A stretch of DNA of 64,000 bases, taken from assembly GCA_003427395.1 (NCBI GenBank), contig BFEA01000054.1, positions 3,465,609 through 3,529,608 of the forward strand, given 5' to 3'. A program made the position numbers and the translations under genes. The stretch is from Chara braunii. Lineage: Eukaryota > Streptophyta > Charophyceae > Charales > Characeae. Shown piece by piece: positions 56,867 to 64,000 of the stretch. The notes beneath the pieces are model-generated. The model was not told the DNA's origin. It saw only the letters and a program-made list of their open reading frames with translations, and made no database searches. The stretch's first letter is position 1; the number at the start of each line of letters is the position of its first letter.

Positions 56867-57470
56867 TTTTATCGTTTGGTTGGTTCGTCGGTCGATCGAC
56901 TGATCCATTTAATGCTTTATCGGTTGGTCGGCTAATCGCTTCATCGATTGATCGATTGATTCATTGTTCGATTTATCAGTGGTTGAATTGAATGGCACAG
57001 GAAATGCGCATGGATAGACAAGAAGGTGCTTTTTTTGTTGCTGCATGAACTGAATGACACAAAAAAACCGCATCGATCGATTAACGCAACAAAAGAACTC
57101 ATAGATGGCACGAAAGCGCATTCAAGGACGCAAATATGAAAAAACTGACACAACAAAGACGACACCGCCGTCTGCAAAAACATCGTCATGGAGCGGCGCT
57201 CCGTCGCTCTTCAAAGGTTCGCTACATGATTAAAAGTCACGCCAAGTAAACGATAGTAAAAGGAAAACAAAAAAATGTCTCAACGAACAAGACCATAAAG
57301 TAAATAAATCAAAACAACTGCAGTGACCCTGCAGAATTGTTCCCAGCGCACCACACTCCCGCCGGAACACAACAACAACCGCCGTCTCCCGAACATCACT
57401 AGTCCCCCCCCCACCCCCCCCGTCTTAGATATCGATGCCGTAGCTACCGCCGTCGAGGGAGTTTGCACGT
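56220..57470. repeat. Non-coding spacer with GATT tetranucleotide array
   Basis: 56,757 to about 56,960 is built from GATT/GGTT units (ATTGATTGATTGATTGGTTG). The rest of the spacer between the convergent ends of the second ORF and the nuclease gene shows only a G-run near 56,430 and a C-run near 57,405. The minus-strand frame of Asn/Gln/Ser repeats is an artefact of the array. Confidence 0.85.
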
Positions 57471-58828
57471 TCACGAGTGCTTCATGCGCTCTACCAACGC
57501 TTCGCGCAACGCCAGCGCACGGGGCCGATTAAAGTTTTCCGCGATGGGGTAGGGTGGGTGATCCAACCCCAAATCCAAACGTGGGCGTGCGCCATTAACG
57601 TCTACCTCCCACAACAAGTTCTCGTCGAATTCCACGCCAGCATCGAGGAGGATGTTGTGAAAATGCACACGACTTGGAACTGTTGCGGGAGAGTCCATAT
57701 TCGTCTTGCGTGTGCGGAGGAACAACCTCCACATCCCCTTCAATCTCCCGAAAACTCTCTCCACTGCTCCTCTGGCAACCTTCTGCTTGTTGTCGAACCT
57801 CTCTTCGTCGGCTTATTGATCGGTCCCCCCGTAAGGCACGACGATCCACTCCAGAGGAGGATAGCCGTTAACGCCGAGAATGTACCCGTGTGTCTTCAAT
57901 CCGAACGACAGCACAACGACAGGTCTACAAAAAAGATCCCCCTCCTCCGCACGCGCCCACAGACTGGAAAGTTGAAGCATGCGAATGTCATGGCAGCTCC
58001 CTGGATAACCGACGAAAACGCCCGTGATGCGCAAATCCAAGTCCACCACCACCTGCGCAACAACGGAGAAACGAATCGGATGGTTCCGATCGAAGTAGTT
58101 CTCCGATGGTCCGTTCGCCGGTTTGTCCACGTATATGTGCGTGCAGTGTATGCATCCATAGCAGTTGGGGAAACCCTTGGCCTCGAAGGCGAGCAGAACG
58201 AGCACCCGCCGCAACCCGGAAGGCCAGACGATGTTGTCAAGGTACACCCTCAAAAGCGCCTTGGTGACGTCCTCGACCGCGATCAAGCCTGATGTGCGTC
58301 CTATGGCGAATGACGATGTGCTGCTCTCGTACGTCTCCCCGCTCGCCCATAATGCATGTGCGATGATGTGATCCGCATCAACGGTACCCTGTAGAATGTC
58401 ACCCTCCGCTGCAGAAGAGGGGACAACACCTCCACGATCTCCCGGAACACCCTAGGGGACATCCTCAACTTCTCCTTGTAGTAGTCGTCTGCCGCGTCGT
58501 CCATCTTCCAAAGATCCTCCCATGTGCCTCCCGTCCTTCTCCTCATCCACCACCTCGGAGTCGCCAGCAGGATCACACCGGATGCAATGGCGCAGCAAAA
58601 CTGGACAATGGATTCGGACATGGACACACAGTCGGGCGCCTCCATCACTTGTTGCAAGAGCTGACGCTGCCTGCGAATCGACAGTCTCATCTTGAGGCGC
58701 GCTGTCGTTCTCTCGATGCGATATCGCATGGCGACCTCCGAAATAGCTGCAACCGCCACATTTCTCTTTGATGTCGTCAAGGCGTTGCCACCGCGCTGCA
58801 GCTCTCTGACCATGATGACGTCGCGCAA
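57471..58828 (-). pseudogene. PIF/Harbinger-type DDE nuclease (transposase)
   Basis: Reading down from 58,828: helical N-terminal part (DDYYKEKLRMSPRVFREIVE, VTFYRVPLM), frameshift near 58,355, then AHALWASGETYESSTSSFAI and the nuclease core in 58286-57813: GCIHCTHIYVDKP, VFVGYPGSCHDIRML, YILGVNGYPPLEWIVVPY. After another frameshift near 57,800 comes ERVFGRLKGMWRLF. Compared with the family pattern, the first catalytic Asp (GxIDGTHI) is His, the second (SxHD) is kept, LGDxGYP reads LGVNGYP, and the Glu of ERxFGRLK is kept. Frameshifts plus the lost Asp mean no activity. The gene is convergent to the two plus-strand ORFs. Confidence 0.85.
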
Positions 58829-59539
58829 TGCGCTTTCACCACCCTATGCGTCAGCCGCCGGCACCGTCGTTCCACTCTCTCCGCGTGGACGGGGAAGGCA
58901 GTAGTCTCACACAACTTCGACGGAGGGGCGGCGTGTGAGCTCTGCTATGGCGGCCCGCCGGATTGTCATCGACACCCCCAACAGGAATGTGGAACCCGTT
59001 ATAGCGGACACACTCCGAGATCTTCACCGTCCTCGCAGCGTCGGCACACGTTCCAATACTCGCGCATTCAGCGATGGCCGCCGCAAATCCTCCGTGCAGA
59101 CGTTTTGCTCCGGTGTCCGCCCCAGCTGTCTACACTCGACGATGTGTTGATGTGTATCAGCCAAGGGTTTGAAATTTGAAATTTCAAAAGGGATTTTTGT
59201 GCCGATTTTTCTCTCCGCAGCCCAGAAGGCCTCCCTGCCGCCGCCACCGGACCACGCCTGAGGACGGACGGACATCCCACCACGACGACGGACATCCACC
59301 CTTGTGGCCGCGTATATGCGTATGATTCGCCGCAGGAGACCTCCAAGGGTTTTCCTTGGGACCCATTCGATTAGGACGCGGTGTAACGACGCCACCAAAA
59401 ACCGTAAAATTTCCCAAGGAGTTCATCGTAATTCTTGAGGTTTTTCCAAGGAGGGTCTAACAGGGCCCTAACTATGCCCTTAGTGTGCACTTGAAACTCA
59501 AGTATTTTCACGTGGTGTCGAACGAGGCCCTTCACAATC

Positions 59540-59641
59540 CTAAAAACAAGAAAAGTATGTTCATCTTACCCTAGAACATGGAAAGATACAAAATCATAAT
59601 TATTGTCCATTTTGCGTGTGGGGAGTGGTGGAGCGAGGCCC
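59540..59641. mobile_element. Partial D-family MITE
   Basis: The reverse complement of the right end reads GGGGCCTCGCTCCACCACTC, and CTAGAACATGGAAAGATACA matches the interior of the D family. No matching left end is found; it probably fused with or was cut by the neighbouring MITE C. Confidence 0.5.
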
Positions 59642-61897
59642 CATGGCGGTGTTGTGGCTCTCGCCACGTTGTGACGAACTGTCTTCCGTAACCGAGCTAC
59701 TTTCTGCGCGACGCTGCTTTGGGGGAACGGATCGGGCTAATCGGGCGAAGTGTGGGAGACGAGGTCGACGGGGCAAATTGCATGGGTATCCTCACTTTTT
59801 TGTTTCTCTTTTCAATGATGTCGGGCCAGGGCCGGGGAAGTCCCGGGCGGATGGTTGAGGGGGCACGCCACGACAGGCGCAATCAACAACGGTTGCCATA
59901 GGTTTTTTCTTGTTCTGCTGGGGCGAAGGGGAACGTGAATTTTGGCGCGATGACCTCGCAGGAACATCGTTTTTCTTTTTCAAAATTTTCTTTCAACTGA
60001 TGTCGAGCCCCCGTGGGCTCCTCGAATTTGTTTTTTTTCGAGTTTTTCGTTCTTCGAAATTTTCTTTTTTTCAGATTTAGATAGGAATTTAGGAACTTTG
60101 AAATTTTTTTTGCGCTGTGTTTCTTGCTTGCGCGCGCCTTCCTGCAGCGGGAGCAGAGTTCTGACTGAGTGGCCCTCTTCATCTTGCGTGTAACTGTAAC
60201 TTTTGGCGGGCGGAATTCTAACTGTATCCCTCTTCTTGATTCTCTCGCCTTCTTCCCGCCTCCTTTCTTCCTGCTATGCATGTGTCTCCCGACGATCTGA
60301 TTGGCCAAGACGTTGCATCCTCAGATCGATGCGTGGAGAATGGCTACGTCCCCCACGCCGCGGCCTGACCATGCAAAAAGTAGGCACTTCCTTTCTCCTC
60401 TCCTCCTCAAAAGCACAATCCCGTATCTGCCGCGCATGCATGCACGCTATAAATCTTGCGAGCGCGATTAAAGCTCTCTCTAAAACTTCGGGAAACTCCA
60501 AGGATTAGCACGATCAGTGAGGGCCGGCTAACGTGTAAGTGAAGAGGTGAGTTGATATGGGAGTTGGGCGACCCGACGAGCTGGTGCCAAGTATGAGGGG
60601 TTGACGTGTGAGCCGCGACGGACTGTGGCGCACGGGCGAACCTGACTTGCGTACACAGACCAAGCGGGGTGACGACTCCGTGAGTGACGCGAGACGACGG
60701 ACTGTCCGCACCTGAGAAAGAGATAGAGAAAGAGTGTGGGGAACAAACGGGTGTGAATTGTGACCTTCCTTTTTCTGTCCTTTGTACAAAAAGTTTGGTT
60801 TCGGGCGAAACGCTATCGTTTTTATCTCCGATCTATTTCCTTTTTGTGCTGATCCAATCTCCCTCCTCCTCTTTGATGCCTGTCGATGGTTGGGAATTAA
60901 AACGTCTTGAGTTGTGGGATGTATGTGCCAATCTGCACCTCATCTTTGCATGAATGAATGCATGTATGTACGAGGATCCAACAAACGCTTCACTGAATGG
61001 TCGCGCTGTGCGTCGGGGAAGAATTGTGAGATTGCCATTTGATTTCTTGTTGATATGAATGAATGGGGTATGACTCTGTCGAAAGCAAGGATGTCTGGGT
61101 TGGTGAGCGGTTGCCTTCTGTTATGCATGATACGGGTTTTTACTTGGATTAGATGATCGCATGTTGGACTTTTGAAGGACCACCGAGGACACCAGAAAAA
61201 GTTCCGTCGACCGCAGGTGCGATCTCGAGTGCCCCCGATAAGTGCGACCGCCAGGACGCGGCTTACACGCAGATACACGAGATCTGTTAGCGGAAGCCTA
61301 TGATGGGATCGACCCTTCTCCGTCGGTATGGACGTTGAGACCCCCTTTCACGTCACGGATCGCGAGAGTCTGAGGCATCAACCCTCCCTACCGCCTCGTA
61401 ATCCCCTTTCACTGCTTTACGGCGGTCCCTTGGGGCGCGATTGGCCCTCACTAGCCACAGACCCTATGCTTAGAGTGTCAGCAAAACCACGATTACCGCA
61501 CAGCGGGATTTGGCGGACCAGCGATCTCACAGCCTCCGACTGAGACCAGCCTCGTCGGATTCCGAAGTCTGCCACGAGCGGCGCCAGCGGCTGATCGCCC
61601 AGCGCGACACACACAGCGTCCCAAGGGTTCATCAGATACGGGACCGACCGCGACGACGACACTCGCACCGGAGGTAGCCTGGTCTCCCGAAGTCCAATAT
61701 AACTCGGGATTACAAACTTTCTCAACTACCCCTAAGCTTGCCACCAGAGATCTCAGTTCTGACCTGGGACTCCACTTCAATTTCCAAAAATCCTTGGCAC
61801 ACCCCTTTTCACACTTCCGGGCCCCCATCCCACTCCGAACACAAAGTCGAGCTGGGTGTGAGGTTCGACGTCACAACGTTGGCGACGTTCCGGGGTG
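59642..61897. other. Unassigned stretch
   Basis: I recognise no gene. A TATAAAT at 60,448-60,454 sits in a GC-rich context but no supported ORF follows it. Minus-strand frames at 61,417-61,828 are Arg/Ser/Gly-rich, overlap each other and lack motifs. No rRNA or tRNA could be recognised by eye. Confidence 0.45.
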
Positions 61898-62056
61898 AGG
61901 TCCCACTAGCAAAGAGGGTTGGATAAATATCCTGAATCTGGAGGTGTTTTAAACAGAGATGCTGAACAGTAGTTCAATCTCGACATTCTGCACCTTTCCA
62001 CAAACAAGTCCAGATTCGGGTGTTCAATCCAATCCTCTTTGCTAGTGGGACCTGGC
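61898..62056. repeat. Long imperfect inverted repeat
   Basis: AGGTCCCACTAGCAAAGAGG at about 61,900 is repeated inverted at about 62,034-62,053. The pairing continues inward through TTGGAT and GAATCTGG for arms of about 50 bp with a spacer of about 50 bp. It lies 40 bp left of the MITE at 62,097. It may be a separate foldback element; no target duplication was identified. Confidence 0.7.
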
Positions 62057-62096
62057 CCGCTTTGGGAACACACTGACAGTACCACTTTAGGACATA

Positions 62097-62551
62097 GGGG
62101 CTCGTTCGACACTCCTTGGGGCGTCCTCGGAGCCCGAGGAAAAATTCCTTTTAGTTAAAAGGAAATTTGGGCCCTTCGTTCCACCTGTCCTCGGGGACGT
62201 CGCCCGAGGACGTTTCCTTGGAGCGATGTCAGAAAAGAAAAAAGGAAAAAAAAAAAAACAAATGTGCTTAAGGCCTTCAGCCAATAGGGTGCCGCCATGA
62301 TCCAGATTCTCGGTTGTAACGTCTCTCTACTTGTGTGCCCGCTCCTCTCCGTGAAAAGCGGATTCCTTTTGCCCAAGGGACCTCGTGAGGTCCCTTGGGC
62401 AAAAGGGAGAAATGGCTGGGGAATCCTCGGAGCCCGAGGAATTTCCTTCGGAGTGTTTTCACTTTTTTTTTTTCCGACTGCAACCCCGAGGATAAGTGGA
62501 ACGAACAATTCCTTGGGACTTTACGCGTCCGAGGAGTGTCGAACGAGCCCC
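62097..62551. mobile_element. Intact MITE (B), 455 bp, ATA target duplication
   Basis: The terminal 20 bp GGGGCTCGTTCGACACTCCT are repeated perfectly inverted at the right end. ATA stands on both sides (62,094-62,096 and 62,552-62,554). The interior carries a 42-bp perfect palindrome at 62,365-62,406 (20-bp arms, CCTTTTGCCCAAGGGACCTC on the left) and smaller palindromes (CCTCGG-AGC-CCGAGG). It matches MITE A in length and order. No coding capacity. Confidence 0.85.
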
Positions 62552-62675
62552 ATAATGGTGGCCAGGTACATCCAGGCCAGGCTGTTATTCAATGTCGGGT
62601 GTAATTTCGGTCCGATACATCCAGGAAAGTCCTGTGGAGTATATTCCATGATACATGGTGCAAGAAGGCAGCGGA

Positions 62676-62806
62676 GCATCTTCCGGATCTTCACATGGCT
62701 CAGATGTGGGGTGCGAGACAGACACCACTCCAAAAGGCTGCTGCGCATCTTCCGGATCTGCTCTTGGCCCAGATTTGTGGAGTGAGACAGACACCACTCC
62801 ATAGCA
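62676..62806. repeat. 69-bp tandem duplication
   Basis: GCATCTTCCGGATCT occurs at 62,676 and 62,745, and GAGACAGACACCACTCCA follows in both copies. The copies differ by small changes. Confidence 0.85.
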
Positions 62807-62852
62807 CACTGAATGCATCCGTATCTGGTCATGGTCCTGCCGCACTAAGAGC

Positions 62853-63209
62853 GCTGAGGGCATACTCACACTAGGACTTTTTTTTTTTTTTTTTTTTTTT
62901 GTTGCTCCAAAAAAACATATATTTTCGAGGGCTAAAATACAGGAAAAACAAAACCACCGATCCCCATTCCCATCGACGGCGGAGGCGGGCACTAGGACGT
63001 TTTCCACTAAGCTCTGGACATGATTGTGGTCAGATTCATGGCCGTGACGCAGTGAGGTTGTTGAGGGCATACTCACACTAGGACTTTTTCCACTAAGCTC
63101 TGGAGATGATTGCGGTCAGATTCATGGTCCTGGCACATTGAGAGTGCTGAGGGCATACTCACACTAGGACTTTTTCCACTAAGCTCTGGACATGATTGCG
63201 GTCAGATTC
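62853..63209. repeat. 85-bp tandem repeat, three copies, first one interrupted
   Basis: GAGGGCATACTCACACTAGG begins copies at about 62,856, 63,063 and 63,149, each continuing with TTTCCACTAAGCTCTGGA and GGTCAGATTC. The first copy is split by the insertion at 62,878-62,989. Confidence 0.9.
62878..62989 (-). mobile_element. 112-bp A-tailed retroposon with 9-bp target duplication
   Basis: A T23 run (62,878-62,900) followed by about 90 bp, flanked by CACTAGGAC at 62,869-62,877 and 62,990-62,998. It splits one unit of the 85-bp array, so it is younger than the array. The source is unknown; it is too short to identify. Confidence 0.8.
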
Positions 63210-63227
63210 CCCTGCAATTGCAACACA

Positions 63228-63465
63228 TCCTTTTTCTTTTTTTCTTTTTTTAAGGACAATCCACCTGCGTCAACAACTAGGAGTGATGGTAAGAGCATAC
63301 ACTCCTACCTATCTTTTAGGGGGCTCCAATCTATTGGTGGGGATCTACACCTGCTGGAAAGGGGGTCCAGCGTCCCCTGAGATACATTGCAGATTGGGAA
63401 ACACATAGCATGCTGGGAACCAGAACTCCTCAAGTGCCTCTTCACCTGAAACGAGGTGCCAGATC
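63228..63465. repeat. Structured A-tailed repeat, copy S2
   Basis: The T-rich edge (63,228-63,252) is the A-rich tail if read on the minus strand. Hairpins: TAGGAGTG/CACTCCTA (63,278-63,285 with 63,300-63,307), GGTG/CACC (63,336-63,339 with 63,348-63,351) and GCTGGA/TCCAGC (63,353-63,358 with 63,366-63,371). It ends with CCTCTTCACCTGAAACGAGG and GTGCCAGATC, matching the corresponding edge of S1 near 16,313-16,338. Confidence 0.7.
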
Positions 63466-63469
63466 TTTT

Positions 63470-63509
<40 letters not shown>

Positions 63510-63590
63510 TAATTGCTCCAATCTATTCGTGGGGAGCAGCACGTGCTGGGAACCGGGCCCAGCATCCCTTATAATGGAAATACATTCATG
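63466..63590. repeat. Structured repeat, copy S3, with TTTA-repeat tail
   Basis: A TTTA array (63,466-63,508) borders a shorter copy with hairpins CGTG/CACG (63,528-63,531 with 63,540-63,543) and GCTGGG/CCCAGC (63,545-63,550 with 63,558-63,563). Both stems carry paired changes relative to S2. Confidence 0.7.
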
Positions 63591-64000
63591 ATTGATGGTC
63601 ATTGATGATCATTGATGATAATTTGGGATGATTGAGGATCATTTAGGATGATTTAGGATGATTCAAGATGGTAGAGTGGATGATTGAGGTCATGAAGGAG
63701 AGATAGATGATGACTAATCAGAATGATTGTCTACACAGCACTCAAATACTATCCTATCCCTAATTTCCTGTATCCATTCCAACCAACCAATCACAACTGA
63801 GCCTGTGCTGTGCACCAATCAGGCGTCTTCCTTGTCTCACACCCCAATCTGGCTCGGTTACAGGGCAGCGCTACCCACCCCAGCTCCAACCATCGTCCAC
63901 CAGATTGTAGCCATTAGTCAAGTTTGCAGATCACATTCCTCCCTCGGCAATCCCAGACCTCTATACAAAGCCTCAAGCTCCTACTCAAGCAGGTTACAGG
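63591..64000. other. GATGATT-type simple repeat and unassigned end
   Basis: 63,591 to about 63,715 is an imperfect array of GATGATT/GATCATT units. The last 280 bp show no gene or element. Confidence 0.7.

Larger units (their letters stand above)
51511..59468. mobile_element. PIF/Harbinger-like DNA transposon, 7,958 bp, with TAA target duplication
   Basis: Left end GGGCCTCGTTAGCCCTCCTT then GGAAA; the reverse complement of the right end is GGGCCCTGTTAGACCCTCCT then TGGAAA. Subterminal blocks (GTTACACCGCGTCCTAAT at about 51,560 and, inverted, at about 59,370) also match. TAA stands at 51,508-51,510 and 59,469-59,471. Inside are a plus-strand SANT-like ORF, a second plus-strand ORF of unknown function, and a minus-strand DDE nuclease. 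All three are interrupted, so this copy is inactive although its ends look usable. Confidence 0.85.
51062..59479. mobile_element. Middle MITE (A) of the 455-bp type, split by the Harbinger-like element
   Basis: 51,062-51,510 matches the intact copy at 62,097-62,551 along its length (for example TTTCAGCCAATAGGGTGC and TCTCGGTTGTAACGTCTCTC). Left end GGGGCGTCGTTAGACACTCC. Its right end is interrupted after GGAGTATCTAA by the Harbinger-like element and continues as TAACTATGCCC (59,469-59,479); rejoined, this is the reverse complement of the left end with few changes. The Harbinger-like element therefore landed in the terminal repeat of this MITE. Confidence 0.75.
50675..59530. mobile_element. 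Outer MITE (C) split by nested insertions
   Basis: Left end GGGCCTCGCTCCTCGCTCGA then CACCAC; the reverse complement of the right end is GGGCCTCGTTCGACACCACG. Without the nested elements it would be only about 440 bp (50,675-51,061 plus 59,480-59,530). Flanks: TTA at 50,672-50,674 and TTC at 59,531-59,533, one mismatch. Internal sequence is rich in ACTCAAG/CTTGAG motifs. Confidence 0.6.

Noticed and set aside
56621-56908. Minus-strand ORF rich in Asn, Gln, Ser and Ile repeats
   Set aside because: It is a translation of the GATT tetranucleotide array.
61417-61828. Minus-strand ORFs as a gene
   Set aside because: Two overlapping frames of about 100 codons, Arg/Gly/Ser-rich, no motif, no flanking signals.
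63228-63590. tRNA gene or clear tRNA-derived SINE head
   Set aside because: A GGTAAGAGCA stretch resembles a tRNA D-loop, but no acceptor stem, anticodon arm or B box could be fitted on either strand.

Overview
The window looks like nuclear DNA of a streptophyte, most probably a charophyte alga of the Chara type. Three things point there: L1-clade LINEs whose first ORF has the plant-like N-terminal domain plus CCHC knuckle layout, retrocopies of a plant-type U6 snRNA, and a PIF/Harbinger-like transposon with a Myb/SANT-like ORF and a DDE nuclease ORF. The genus is inference from remembered protein style. I see no host gene that I can support; almost everything recognisable is mobile DNA or repeat. 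Layout: 1-10.1 kb is unassigned non-coding sequence with several local repeats, including six hairpin repeats with covarying stems (3.53-4.19 kb). LINE-1 (minus, decayed) covers about 10.1-15.8 kb. LINE-2 (minus, a different lineage) covers about 16.05-21.85 kb and ends in a structured, A-tailed 3' region that recurs at 63.2-63.6 kb. A G-rich satellite with an assembly gap fills 21.9-23.4 kb. LINE-3 (minus, almost full length) covers 24.71-32.04 kb. A U6 retrocopy lies at 32.9 kb. LINE-4 (plus) covers about 33.6-39.93 kb and resumes for its last 3' UTR piece and tail at 48,997-49,156. Inserted into the LINE-4 3' UTR are two abutting LINE copies, each with an internal inversion and each with its A-tail facing outward: insert A at 39,930-42,797 and insert B at 42,798-48,996. 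From 49.2 to 50.3 kb there is a cluster of small MITEs with a second U6 retrocopy flanked by a 17-bp target duplication. From 50,675 to 59,530 there is a three-level nest: an outer MITE holds a 455-bp-type MITE, which holds a 7,958-bp Harbinger-like element (51,511-59,468) bounded by TAA duplications. The last 4.5 kb contains a second 455-bp-type MITE, inverted and tandem repeats, and further structured A-tailed repeats. How the parts fit together: the LINE ORFs (ORF1 RNA-binding type, ORF2 endonuclease plus reverse transcriptase plus zinc finger) are the kind of machinery that can copy LINE RNA and, in trans, U6 RNA and short tailed RNAs. The Harbinger pair (nuclease plus SANT-like partner) is the kind of machinery that moves elements with GGGCC-type ends into TWA-like targets, which matches the MITEs here. 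Most copies are broken by frameshifts or stops. The best preserved coding stretches are in insert B. Coordinates of element edges without a tail or terminal repeat are approximate.
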